Source: JALHSW01 sp038321755 (GTDB lineage Bacteria > Actinomycetota > Acidimicrobiia > IMCC26256 > PALSA-555). From it: DNA of 23,790 nt. Location: positions 1 to 23,790 of the forward strand of contig JBBQFJ010000042.1 in NCBI GenBank assembly GCA_038321755.1, given 5' to 3'. Both the position numbers and the translations under genes were made by a program. Under the pieces are notes generated by a model. The model was not told the origin of the DNA. It did no database searches and saw only the letters and a program-made list of their open reading frames with translations. Of this stretch, positions 15,359 to 22,989 are shown piece by piece. Numbering within the stretch: the first letter of the stretch is position 1; the number at the start of each line of letters is the position of its first letter.

Positions 15359-16897
15359 TCAGGCCGAGTAGCGCTCGCGGAGCTCGTGCTTGAGGACCTT
15401 GCCGCCCGGGTTCCTCGGGAGCTCGTCGACGATCTCGAGCTGCTCGGGCACCTTCTGCTTCGCGAGCCCGGCGTCTGTGAGGAACTCGAAGAGCTCGGGC
15501 AACGTCGGCAGCTCCTGGGCGTTCGTCGCGACGATGATCGCGCACGCCCGCTCGCCGGTCTTCGGGTCGGGCAGACCGATGACGGCCGCGTCGGCGATCT
15601 TCGGATGGGTGAAGAGGAGGTCCTCGACCTCTTTGGCCGAGATGTTCTCACCGTGTCGGATGATGATGTCCTTCACACGACCGGTGATGCGCACGTGCAG
15701 GTCGTCGGGATTCATCACGCCGATGTCGCCCGTCTTGAACCATCCGTCCTCGTCGAACGCCGCGGCGTTGAGTGACTCGTCGAGGTAGCCGCGACACACC
15801 TGCGGACCCTTGGCCCGGATCTCGCCCTCTTCCCCGATCGGGACGGCCTGCCCGTCGAGCTTCACGAACCGCAGCTCGACCCCGGGGGTCGGGGCGCCTT
15901 CCGTCTCGGCGAGCTGGACGTCGCCGTCGCGCACCGAGCACATGGTGAGGATCGGCGCCTCGGTGAGCCCGTAGCCCGACACGATCCCGACGCCCCCGAG
16001 CTCTTCGCGCACGTCGTAGTGGAGCTGCGGCGGCTTCGGCGCACCACCGCCCGGGTACGCGCGGACGTCCGGGAAGAGTGGCGTGTCCGGATGGGTCCGC
16101 TGGGCGGCGAGGTACGCCATGTGGAACGGCGTGCCGGCGCCTGCGAGCGTGAGGTGCTCGCGCTGCAGGACCGGGATGGTCGTCTTCGGCACGAACGCCT
16201 CGACGAACACGCAGACGCACCCCGTGATCAGCATCGTGTACAGCCAACCGATCCCCCCGATGTGCGTGAAGGGGAACACCATCGCGGCACGGTCGTCGCC
16301 GGTGATCTCGAGCGCCTCGATCATGCCGACCGCCGAGGCCTTCACCGTGAGGTCGGTGTGTCGAGCGCCCTTCGGGTCGGCGGTCGTACCCGACGTGTAG
16401 AAGATCCAGCGGACGGGCGCGTCGGCCGCGGTCGTCGAAGCCGGCGGGCGTGGGAGCGTCGCCGGGTCACCGTCGGGCAGCGCGCGATCGACGACGAGCA
16501 CCTCGAGGTTCGGCAGCTCGGCCGCGATCGCACGGGCCTCGCCGGCGAACGCTCGCCCCCGCCATGCTTCGGGAACGACGAGCAGCTTCGCGCCAGTCTG
16601 CTCGGCGATGAAACGCATCTCGCGCGGCCCGAGCATCGGGATCATCGGGTTCTGCACCGCGCCCAACCGCGCCAGCGCGGCGACGAGCACGGCCGACTCG
16701 ATCCACGTCGGCAGCATCCACGAGACCGCGACGTCGGGACCGATGCCCTGCGCGGCCAGTCCGGCGGCGGCACGCTCGGCCTGGTCGCGGAACTCGCGCC
16801 CGGTGATCGTGCGCTCGCCCTCGTCGACCGCGATCGGGACGTCGGGCGCGATGGCCGCGCGCTGCTCGACGAGCTCCCACAGCCCCAGGTCGCTCAT
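15359..16897 (-). CDS. Acyl-CoA synthetase / AMP-dependent ligase (A)
   Basis: The product is 512 residues, normal for the ANL superfamily of acid-CoA ligases, which activate a carboxylic acid with ATP and then transfer it to CoA. The phosphate-binding loop YTSGTTADPKG is at residues 167-177, SGYGLTEAP closes the acid-binding site near 300, GWFKTGDIG holds the ribose-binding aspartate, ITGRVKDIIIRHGENIS is the hinge region, and GGK (Lys500) near the C-terminus supplies the adenylation lysine. The acid substrate is not predictable. ATG 16895-16897 was chosen because MSDLGLWELVEQ is a plausible start and it lies 16 bases after the SDR stop, so both form one operon. The gene ends at the shared hairpin. 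Confidence 0.92.
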   Translation of the reverse strand: MSDLGLWELVEQRAAIAPDVPIAVDEGERTITGREFRDQAERAAAGLAAQGIGPDVAVSWMLPTWIESAVLVAALARLGAVQNPMIPMLGPREMRFIAEQTGAKLLVVPEAWRGRAFAGEARAIAAELPNLEVLVVDRALPDGDPATLPRPPASTTAADAPVRWIFYTSGTTADPKGARHTDLTVKASAVGMIEALEITGDDRAAMVFPFTHIGGIGWLYTMLITGCVCVFVEAFVPKTTIPVLQREHLTLAGAGTPFHMAYLAAQRTHPDTPLFPDVRAYPGGGAPKPPQLHYDVREELGGVGIVSGYGLTEAPILTMCSVRDGDVQLAETEGAPTPGVELRFVKLDGQAVPIGEEGEIRAKGPQVCRGYLDESLNAAAFDEDGWFKTGDIGVMNPDDLHVRITGRVKDIIIRHGENISAKEVEDLLFTHPKIADAAVIGLPDPKTGERACAIIVATNAQELPTLPELFEFLTDAGLAKQKVPEQLEIVDELPRNPGGKVLKHELRERYSA

Positions 16898-16913
16898 GCC
16901 TGCTCCCGCCCGA

Positions 16914-17666
16914 TCAACCGCACGTGATCCCACCGTCCATGCTCACGATCTGGCCCACCATGTAGCGCCCCTCGTCGGACGCAACGAAGGAGATCAATCC
17001 GGCGATCTCCTCCGGCTCTGCGTACCCGATCGGCGACGTGATGCCGGCGAAGTCCTCGGGTTGCGCACCCTCCGGGAACCCCCACGTCGAGATCATGTTC
17101 GTGTTCATCCCGCCCGGTGCGATCGCGTTGACGCGTACGCCCCGCGCGCGGTACTCGACGCCGAGGGCGCGCGTGAGGTTCACGACGCCACCCTTCGACG
17201 CGCAGTACGCCGCCGAGTAGGGCTGGCCCATGAGCCCGGCGTTGGACGCCACGTTCACGATCGTCCCGCCACCCGCGAGCATGTGGCCGAGCACCGCACG
17301 GCACATCAGGAACGTGCCCGTGAGATTGACGCCGATGATGCGGTTCCAGCTCTCGGGCGTCTCTTCCTCGGTGCGCGCGAACTTCCCGACCCCAGCGCAG
17401 TTCACGAGGACCTCGGGGCGACCCAGGTCGTTGGCGACCTGGCCCACCCCGGCCTCCACGGAACCCCAGTCACTCACGTCGACGGCGTAGGCCCGCGCGG
17501 TGCGACCGTCAGCCTCGATGCCCTTCGCGGTCTCGGTTGCGGCCGCCTCGTCGAGATCGAACACGGCAACGAGTGCCTGGTCGTCGGCCAGGCGACGGGC
17601 GGTGGCCCGTCCCAGCCCGGACCCGGCCCCCGTCACGATCGCGACCCGATCCGTGAAGCGCGCCAT
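16914..17666 (-). CDS. Short-chain dehydrogenase/reductase (SDR), ligase operon
   Basis: The product is 250 residues, a classical SDR with TGAGSGLG at 12-19, Asp37 in FDLD (favouring NAD), Ser141, Tyr154 and Lys158 (YCASK). The usual NNAG is NCAG here (residues 89-92), a tolerated variant. The C-terminus YMVGQIVSMDGG is standard. Its reaction is likely oxidation of a hydroxyacyl or alcohol intermediate, but the substrate is unknown. ATG 17664-17666 has a strong AGGGGG Shine-Dalgarno 6 bases upstream (17673-17678), so unlike several neighbours it uses a leader; a TAGATT hexamer about 52 bases upstream could be the -10. It is divergent from the second acyl-CoA ligase. Confidence 0.92.
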   Translation of the reverse strand: MARFTDRVAIVTGAGSGLGRATARRLADDQALVAVFDLDEAAATETAKGIEADGRTARAYAVDVSDWGSVEAGVGQVANDLGRPEVLVNCAGVGKFARTEEETPESWNRIIGVNLTGTFLMCRAVLGHMLAGGGTIVNVASNAGLMGQPYSAAYCASKGGVVNLTRALGVEYRARGVRVNAIAPGGMNTNMISTWGFPEGAQPEDFAGITSPIGYAEPEEIAGLISFVASDEGRYMVGQIVSMDGGITCG

Positions 17667-17718
17667 TGGATTCCCCCTGCATTCGACTGCTGCGTCCTCG
17701 AGTGTGGACGGCGGCGGC

Positions 17719-17724
17719 AATCTA
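17719..17724 (-). promoter_or_regulatory. Possible -10 hexamer of the SDR/ligase A operon
   Basis: TAGATT on the minus strand would give a leader of about 45 bases containing the AGGGGG ribosome-binding site. No convincing -35 element is visible. Confidence 0.3.
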
Positions 17725-17755
17725 ACAACCCGCCAGATGCGACACCACACCCCGA

Positions 17756-17761
17756 TACCAT
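17756..17761 (+). promoter_or_regulatory. Putative leaderless -10 hexamer of ligase B
   Basis: TACCAT fits TANNNT and ends 8 bases before GTG 17770. It supports that GTG over the in-frame ATG at 17737, which lies upstream of the hexamer. Confidence 0.4.
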
Positions 17762-17769
17762 CGCTCGCC

Positions 17770-19290
17770 GTGTCCGAGACGCGGCTGGTGGCCGATCTGT
17801 TGCGCGACGCCGCGAGCGCCTTTCCCGACCGTGATGCCTACGTGCACGGCGAGAAGCGCTCGAGCTACGCATGGCTCGATCGGGCCGCCGACGGCTTCGC
17901 CGCGACGCTCCTCGAGCACGGTGTCGAGCGCGGCGACGTCGTCGTGCTCCTGCTCCCCTCCTCCACCAAGCTCGCGGTCTGCTACCTCGGCGCGCTCCGG
18001 GTGGGCGCGATCACCTCGGCGGTGAACCTGCGGCTCGGTCCCCGCGAACAAGCGAGCATCTTCGAACGCACCCAGCCCCGTGTCACGGTGGTGGGCGACG
18101 GTGCTGCGGTCCCGTCGGGCGTCGACCCCGGGATCGTGCTCCCGGTCACGGCCCTCAAGGAGGCCTTCGCCGCCGATCCGCCCGTTCGCGCGGTGCGGCT
18201 CGACCCGTCCGACCCGACCTGCATCGTGTGGACGAGTGGCACCACCGGGGTGCCCAAGGGCGCGGTCTACGACCACGAACGTCAGGCCGCGATCTCACGC
18301 AACGTCGGTGAGCTCACCGCGCCGGGCGACCGTCGCCTCGTCGTCCTCCCGTTCCCGCACGTCGGCTACATGACGCGCATGTGGGACGAGCTCGCGAACG
18401 CGACCACGATCGTGATCGCGGGGGAACCCTGGAGCGCCGCCGAGACCCTCCGCATCATCCGGGACGAGGCGATCACCATGGGGACGGGCGTGCCGACCCA
18501 GTGGTCGCTCGTCCTCGACCACCCCGACGTCGCCCGCACCGACTTCTCGGGTCTGCGCGTGGCGGCGATCGGCGGCGCGTCGATCCCGCCGGAGCTCGTG
18601 CGCACGATGCGCGAAACGCTCGGCTGTCCGGTGATCACGCGCTACACGAGCACCGAGGCCGGCGTCACCACCAGCACGCTCGTCACCGACACCCCTGAGG
18701 TGATCGCGAACACAGTCGGGCGGCCGACACCCGAGGTCGAGCTCCTCGTCGTCGATCCCGCCACCGCTGCACCCGTAGCCGCCGGTGACGTCGGCGAGGT
18801 GATCTGTCGTTCGCCTGCGATGATGCGCGGCTACTGGCACGATCCGGAGCAAACCGCGACCGTCATCGACCCGGACGGGTGGTTGCACACCGCGGACCTC
18901 GGGTATGTCGGTGACGATGGCAACCTGCGGCTCGTCGGTCGGCTCAAGGAGATGTACATCCGCGGTGGCTACAACGTGTACCCGGCCGAGGTCGAGGCGG
19001 TGCTCTCCGAACATCTCGCCATCGCCGCCGCCGCCGTCGTCGGTGCACCCGACCCGGTGCTCGGCGAGATCGGCGTGGCGTTCGTCGTGCCCGCACCGGG
19101 TGCCGGAACCGAGGCCCTCGAACGGGACGCGGTACGAGCCTGGTGCCGGGACCGCCTCACGGACTACAAGTGCCCAGACCGGATCATCGTCCTCGACGAG
19201 CTGCCGGTCACCGCGATGATGAAAGTCGACAAGCGCGGGCTCCTCGAGCTCGCGACGACAGTGGCCCCTGCAGATGGAGGAACGACATGA
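17770..19290 (+). CDS. Acyl-CoA synthetase / AMP-dependent ligase (B)
   Basis: From GTG 17770 the product is 506 residues. ANL-superfamily motifs are in order: WTSGTTGVPKG at residues 154-164, TRYTSTEAG in place of the common YGxTE, GWLHTADLGYV, LVGRLKEMYIRGGYNVYP (hinge) and AMMKVDKRGL, where Lys485 is the adenylation lysine although the preceding glycine of the usual GK pair is methionine. It should form an acyl-CoA from a free acid; the substrate is unknown. An in-frame ATG at 17737 would add 11 residues without family resemblance. The stop overlaps the start of the next gene (ATGA at 19287-19290), so translation is coupled. It differs clearly from ligase A and is not a recent duplicate. 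Confidence 0.9.
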   Translation: MSETRLVADLLRDAASAFPDRDAYVHGEKRSSYAWLDRAADGFAATLLEHGVERGDVVVLLLPSSTKLAVCYLGALRVGAITSAVNLRLGPREQASIFERTQPRVTVVGDGAAVPSGVDPGIVLPVTALKEAFAADPPVRAVRLDPSDPTCIVWTSGTTGVPKGAVYDHERQAAISRNVGELTAPGDRRLVVLPFPHVGYMTRMWDELANATTIVIAGEPWSAAETLRIIRDEAITMGTGVPTQWSLVLDHPDVARTDFSGLRVAAIGGASIPPELVRTMRETLGCPVITRYTSTEAGVTTSTLVTDTPEVIANTVGRPTPEVELLVVDPATAAPVAAGDVGEVICRSPAMMRGYWHDPEQTATVIDPDGWLHTADLGYVGDDGNLRLVGRLKEMYIRGGYNVYPAEVEAVLSEHLAIAAAAVVGAPDPVLGEIGVAFVVPAPGAGTEALERDAVRAWCRDRLTDYKCPDRIIVLDELPVTAMMKVDKRGLLELATTVAPADGGTT

Positions 19291-20096
19291 GTGGATCCGA
19301 GGATCGCTACCAGACGCCGTCGGTACCACGCGACGATCGACCCATCCGGGTGGGGTCGCTCCTCTTCACGATGGTCGAGCCACACAAGGGTCACGAGGTC
19401 GCGTACAACCGCTGGTACGAGCGCTACCACTTCTACGCGGGTTGCATGGTCGGCAAGTGGCAGTTCGCCGGCGCGCGGTACGTCGCGACGAGCGACTGCA
19501 AAGCACGGCGCTACCCGGCCGACTCACCGATCGCGCCCGACCCCACCGTCGGTTCCTACCTCGCGGTGTACTGGGTGCTCGACGGTGAGCACGACGAGTG
19601 GAACGAGTGGGGTGTCGAGCAGGTCAACTGGCTCCACGCCAACGACCGCATGTTCACGGAGCGCGATCACATCCACACCGCGCTGTACGAGTACGCCGGT
19701 GAGGCGAACGCTCCCGGGAGCCACATGCCCGTCGAGCTCGCGCTCGACCGCGCGTACGCGGGCCTCGTCGTGTTCATCGGCGAGATGGCCGACGGCATCG
19801 ACGCCACGAAGGTGACCGCGTGGCTCCAGGACATGCCGAGCACCGCCGACGTCGCCCTGGTGGGCACGCCGCTGCCGTTGCGATCCGACCGGCCGGCGGA
19901 CGTGCCCGACACCCAGGCTGACAACCGAGTCCTGATCCTCGGGTTCATCGAGCAGGACCCGATCGGCACCTGGGACGCACGCTTCACCGGGCTCGGTGCC
20001 GACTTCGCGGCTGCCGGCCTCGGCAAGATCGTCTTCGCATCGCCGTTCCTCGCGACCGTGCCCGGCACGGACACCTACACCGATCAGCTCTGGTAG
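19287..20096 (+). CDS. Unrecognised 269-residue protein, possible EthD-like dimeric alpha/beta barrel
   Basis: I do not recognise a named family. Near the N-terminus, GSLLFTMVEPHKGHE then AYNRWYERYHFYAGC (residues 39-53) resembles the strand-helix start of ferredoxin-like dimeric alpha/beta barrel proteins such as EthD, where NxWYDxxH is common. The second half, from about residue 175 (AGLVVFIGEMADG...) to the end (RVLILGFIEQDP...), may be a second copy of this fold. There is no signal peptide or membrane segment. It is rich in Trp, Tyr and His. The start ATG 19287 overlaps the ligase B stop, with GGAGG at 19276-19280, so it is co-translated and probably acts on the product of that ligase or as an accessory. 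Its end overlaps the minus-strand DUF5522-type gene by 13 bases. Confidence 0.75.
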   Translation: MSGSEDRYQTPSVPRDDRPIRVGSLLFTMVEPHKGHEVAYNRWYERYHFYAGCMVGKWQFAGARYVATSDCKARRYPADSPIAPDPTVGSYLAVYWVLDGEHDEWNEWGVEQVNWLHANDRMFTERDHIHTALYEYAGEANAPGSHMPVELALDRAYAGLVVFIGEMADGIDATKVTAWLQDMPSTADVALVGTPLPLRSDRPADVPDTQADNRVLILGFIEQDPIGTWDARFTGLGADFAAAGLGKIVFASPFLATVPGTDTYTDQLW

Positions 20097-20275
20097 CCGT
20101 AGGGGCAGTGCCGACAGCCCGACTCGCAGCACGTGCCTCGCGCAGCGAGGTACGCCTCCGTCATCACGAACAGGCCCGTCCGCGGATCGACGTAACCGTC
20201 GTTGCCGGCCGCGACCGCGGCATCGTGCGCGGCAACGACATCGCCTGGCAGGTCGGGTGGCAGTCGCTCGTCCAC
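20084..20275 (-). CDS. Small cysteine-rich DUF5522-type protein
   Basis: This 63-residue ORF, GTG start at 20273-20275, ends in GLFVMTEAYLAARG and CCESGCRHCPYGYQS. The pattern of F-T-x-x-Y then RG-x-CC-x-x-x-CRHCPYG is the hallmark of the DUF5522 family as I recall it; its function is unknown, and four cysteines plus a histidine suggest a metal or Fe-S site. The start is supported by a TACGCT hexamer 7 bases upstream (20283-20288) and by loss of similarity further upstream. The gene is divergent from the FAA hydrolase, with 45 bases between starts, and converges on the unrecognised 269-residue gene, overlapping its stop. It is easily missed because the open frame extends far upstream antisense to the FAA hydrolase. 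Confidence 0.78.
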   Translation of the reverse strand: MDERLPPDLPGDVVAAHDAAVAAGNDGYVDPRTGLFVMTEAYLAARGTCCESGCRHCPYGYQS

Positions 20276-20282
20276 GAACCCG

Positions 20283-20288
20283 AGCGTA
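20283..20288 (-). promoter_or_regulatory. Putative leaderless -10 hexamer of the DUF5522-type gene
   Basis: The minus-strand sequence is TACGCT, 7 bases before GTG 20275. It shares a 45-base divergent promoter region with the FAA hydrolase gene. Confidence 0.5.
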
Positions 20289-20308
20289 CGAGCCGCAGCC
20301 TGGCCCTC

Positions 20309-20314
20309 TAGCCT
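20309..20314 (+). promoter_or_regulatory. Putative leaderless -10 hexamer of the FAA hydrolase gene
   Basis: TAGCCT lies exactly 6 bases before GTG 20321, the spacing for initiation at the first base of the start codon. No Shine-Dalgarno sequence is present in this interval. Confidence 0.5.
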
Positions 20315-20320
20315 GCGGAC

Positions 20321-21205
20321 GTGCGCCTCGCCCGCTTCCGCATCCCCGACGCGTCGGCCGAGCCCGGCTCGGATCCGACTGCCGGGATGGTCGCCACCGG
20401 GATCGTCGACGGTGACGAGCTCATCCACGTCGGCGCGACGGAGCCGGTCGCGCTGCTCGCGGCGGGCGGCGACGCGCTCCTCACGTCGGCGCACGACGAC
20501 CGGACCCGCCATCCGATCGCCGAGGTCGAGCTGCTCGCGCCGGTCCCGAACCCCCGCAAGTTCCTCGCCATCGGCATCAACTACGCGGACCACATCCGCG
20601 AGACGGGCCGCGAAGCACCGACGTTCCCCGTGTTCTTCAACAAGCAGGTCACCTGCGTCGCCGGCCCCCACGAATCGATCCAGGTCCCACGCGTCAGCAG
20701 CGACGTCGACTTCGAGGGCGAGCTGGGCATCGTCATCGGTCGCCGCTGTCGTCACGTGCCCGTGGAGCGCGCGCACGAGGTGATTGCGGGCTTCCTCGTC
20801 GTGAACGACGTGACGGTCCGCGACTGGCAGTACCGGTCCCCCACCTGGACGCTCGGCAAGTCGTTCGACACGCACGGCCCGATCGGACCGTGGATCACCA
20901 CACCGGACGAGATCGGCGATCCCCAGGACCTTCGGATCCGCACCACACTCAACGGCGAGACGATGCAGGACGAGTCGACCGCGGAGATGATCTTCGGCTG
21001 CGCCGAGCAGATCGCGACGCTGTCGACCGCGTTCACGCTCGAGCCGGGCGATCTCATCTCCACCGGCACGCCGGCGGGGGTCGGCGTCGCCCGGCAACCG
21101 CCCGTGTTCCTGCGGGCGGGCGACACCGTGCGAGTGGAGATCGACGGCCTCGGCGCGATCGAGAACCCGGTGGTCGACGAACCCGCCGACACCATCCGGT
21201 TCTGA
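20321..21205 (+). CDS. Fumarylacetoacetate hydrolase (FAA) family protein
   Basis: The product is 294 residues. An N-terminal domain of about 70 residues precedes the FAH catalytic fold. Metal-ligand positions are visible: Glu132 and Glu134 in DFEGELGIVIG and Asp163 in VNDVTVRDWQ. KFLAIGINYADH (80-91) and GTPAGVG are conserved family segments. Such enzymes hydrolyse or decarboxylate 2-oxo or acylpyruvate intermediates, for example in aromatic acid breakdown; the substrate here is unknown. GTG 20321 is the start of the open frame as well as the best start by promoter spacing. The stop is 4 bases from the first DUF202 gene, so these are in one operon. Confidence 0.9.
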   Translation: MRLARFRIPDASAEPGSDPTAGMVATGIVDGDELIHVGATEPVALLAAGGDALLTSAHDDRTRHPIAEVELLAPVPNPRKFLAIGINYADHIRETGREAPTFPVFFNKQVTCVAGPHESIQVPRVSSDVDFEGELGIVIGRRCRHVPVERAHEVIAGFLVVNDVTVRDWQYRSPTWTLGKSFDTHGPIGPWITTPDEIGDPQDLRIRTTLNGETMQDESTAEMIFGCAEQIATLSTAFTLEPGDLISTGTPAGVGVARQPPVFLRAGDTVRVEIDGLGAIENPVVDEPADTIRF

Positions 21206-21209
21206 TCCG

Positions 21210-21587
21210 ATGCCGGGGATCTTCGATCGGTTCAAGCGGGGACAGGACCTCCATGACATCGGGACCGACCCGGACGTCCGGTACACCTACGCGAACGAGC
21301 GCACGTTCCTCGCGTGGAGTCGTACATCGCTCGCGCTGGTGGTCACCGGGATCGCCGCCACCCAGCTCCTGCCCAAGTTCGACATCGAGTTCGGCCGCCG
21401 ACTCATCGGCATCCCGCTCATCATCCTCGGTGCCGTGCTCGAGATCGCGAGCTACCGGGAGTGGGTGGCCAACGAGCGCGCGATGCGCCTCGGTGAATCC
21501 CTGCCTGCGACCCGCATGGCCGTCGTGCTCACGATCGGCATCGTGATCGTCGCCATCTTCGCCACGATCGTGGCGGTCGTCGGGTGA
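21210..21587 (+). CDS. DUF202 (YidH-type) membrane protein, first of a pair
   Basis: The product is 125 residues. The signature YANERTFLAWSRTSLAL at the first membrane segment identifies DUF202, a family of small inner-membrane proteins without a settled function. Three hydrophobic segments lie near residues 38-55, 63-82 and 102-124, and the N-terminal 30 residues are polar and charged. ATG 21210 lies 4 bases after the FAA hydrolase stop. Its stop overlaps the start of the second DUF202 gene (GTGA at 21584-21587), so the two products are made together and may associate. Confidence 0.9.
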   Translation: MPGIFDRFKRGQDLHDIGTDPDVRYTYANERTFLAWSRTSLALVVTGIAATQLLPKFDIEFGRRLIGIPLIILGAVLEIASYREWVANERAMRLGESLPATRMAVVLTIGIVIVAIFATIVAVVG

Positions 21588-21913
21588 ACGAACCCTCGCC
21601 CACGCCGTACAGCCACGACTCGTTCGAGGAGCGCACCGAGTTCGCATGGACGCGCAGCGGCGTCGCGCTGCTCGCGGCAACCGCGGTCTTCGCGCGCCAC
21701 GTGCTGGTCGACGAGTTCCGGCCCGGCGACGTGATCGCGTTCGTGCTCCTCGCCCTCGCCCACCTCGGCTGGGGCATGGGGATCTTCGGGTGGGGCGGCG
21801 AGCACCGCCAGTCCCGGCCGTCGACGCAGCGATCGGCGACCGAGCTCGGCGCCGTGACCATCGGCACCGTGCTCCTCGCCGTCGCCGGCCTCATCATCAC
21901 CTTCGTCAACTGA
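21584..21913 (+). CDS. DUF202 membrane protein, second of a pair
   Basis: The product is 109 residues with the related signature EERTEFAWTRSGVALL (residues 15-30) and three hydrophobic segments near 25-40, 48-70 and 85-108. It starts at GTG 21584, overlapping the previous stop. Adjacent pairs of DUF202 genes occur in many bacteria, which suggests a hetero-oligomer, but the role is unknown. An inverted repeat and the LLM promoter follow its stop. Confidence 0.85.
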   Translation: MNEPSPTPYSHDSFEERTEFAWTRSGVALLAATAVFARHVLVDEFRPGDVIAFVLLALAHLGWGMGIFGWGGEHRQSRPSTQRSATELGAVTIGTVLLAVAGLIITFVN

Positions 21914-21926
21914 AGGTCCGTTGGCC

Positions 21927-21963
21927 GGAGCGCGGCACGGCATCGGGCTATCGTCCGCGCTCC
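21927..21963 (+). promoter_or_regulatory. Inverted repeat enclosing the -10 hexamer of the LLM oxidoreductase gene
   Basis: GGAGCGCGG (21927-21935) and CCGCGCTCC (21955-21963) are perfect inverted repeats. The 19 bases between them contain TATCGT (21949-21954), a TANNNT hexamer 9 bases before ATG 21964. The right arm touches the start codon. It may be an operator, a terminator for the DUF202 genes, or both. Confidence 0.4.
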
Positions 21964-22989
21964 ATGTTGATCGACCACTACCTGCGCGGCGATCTCCCGA
22001 TGGCGGGCGAGCTCGCGCGTGATCTGGAAGCGATCGGGTTCGACGGGCTGTACACGGCCGAGGGTCCGCACGAACCGTTCTTCCCGCTCCTCCTCGCGGC
22101 GGAGCAGACGACGCGCCCGACCCTGTTCACGAACATCGCAGTGGCCTTCGCGCGCAGCCCGATGGACCTCGCCCAGATGGCGAACGACCTCCAGCACGCG
22201 GCTGCAGGACGGTTCGTCCTCGGCCTCGGTTCCCAGATCCGCCCCCACATCGAACACCGCTTCTCGATGACGTGGAGCCGACCGGTCACGCGGATGCGCG
22301 AGATGGTGCAGGCGATCAAAGCGATCCAGACGGCGTGGAACGACCACACACCGCTCGCGTTCCGAGGCGAGATCTACCAGCACACACTCATGACCCCGTT
22401 CTTCGACCCCGGCCCGAACCCGTACGGCCCACCGCCGGTGTGGGTGGCGGCACTGGGCCCGAAGATGACTGCATGCGCGGCCGAGGTCGGTGACGGGCTG
22501 CTCGTGCACCCGTTCCACACGGGCAAGTTCGTCCTCGAGCACGTCGCGCCCTCGGTCGACGGAGGGCTCGACCGGTCGGGGCGCACCCGGGACGCGTTCA
22601 CCGTCTCGGCCACGCCCATCGTCTGCACGGGGAGCACAGATGAGGAGATGGAGCGCGCGGTCACGCACGTGCGCGGGCTGCTCGGCTTCTACGGTTCCAC
22701 ACCCGCGTACCGCGTCACCCTCGACGCCCACGGTTGGGGCGACCTGCAGACCGAGCTGCACGCCCTCACGAAGCAGGGGCGTTGGGACGAGATCGGCAGC
22801 GTGATCCCCGACGAGGTGCTCGAGACGGTGGCGGTACACGGCGCCCCCGAGGAGATCGCCGGGTTGCTCGCCGCGCGGTACGGCGACGCGGTCGATCGAG
22901 TCGGGCTCTCGATGCCGTACGACGCGAGCCGCACGACTCTGGAAGGGATCGTCGCCGGGTTCCGAGCGGCGAGCGGGGCCCCATCGTGA
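21964..22989 (+). CDS. LLM-class (luciferase-like) F420-dependent oxidoreductase
   Basis: The product is 341 residues. It has the bacterial luciferase-like TIM-barrel pattern: LEAIGFDGLYTAEGPHEPF near the N-terminus, RPTLFTNIAVAFARSPMDLAQM, GRFVLGLGSQI and PPVWVAALGPKMT. It most resembles the group called TIGR03617 (F420-dependent, function unknown), found mainly in Actinobacteria, but I cannot confirm the cofactor; FMN is the alternative. The N-terminal extension of the open frame upstream has no homology, and ATG 21964 has a TATCGT hexamer 9 bases before it. The stop overlaps the next SDR start (GTGA at 22986-22989), suggesting that the two enzymes work in the same pathway. Confidence 0.88.
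   Translation: MLIDHYLRGDLPMAGELARDLEAIGFDGLYTAEGPHEPFFPLLLAAEQTTRPTLFTNIAVAFARSPMDLAQMANDLQHAAAGRFVLGLGSQIRPHIEHRFSMTWSRPVTRMREMVQAIKAIQTAWNDHTPLAFRGEIYQHTLMTPFFDPGPNPYGPPPVWVAALGPKMTACAAEVGDGLLVHPFHTGKFVLEHVAPSVDGGLDRSGRTRDAFTVSATPIVCTGSTDEEMERAVTHVRGLLGFYGSTPAYRVTLDAHGWGDLQTELHALTKQGRWDEIGSVIPDEVLETVAVHGAPEEIAGLLAARYGDAVDRVGLSMPYDASRTTLEGIVAGFRAASGAPS

Noticed and set aside
17500..17769. Longer N-terminus for acyl-CoA ligase B
   Set aside because: The added residues overlap the divergent SDR gene and its promoter region and do not resemble the family N-terminus.
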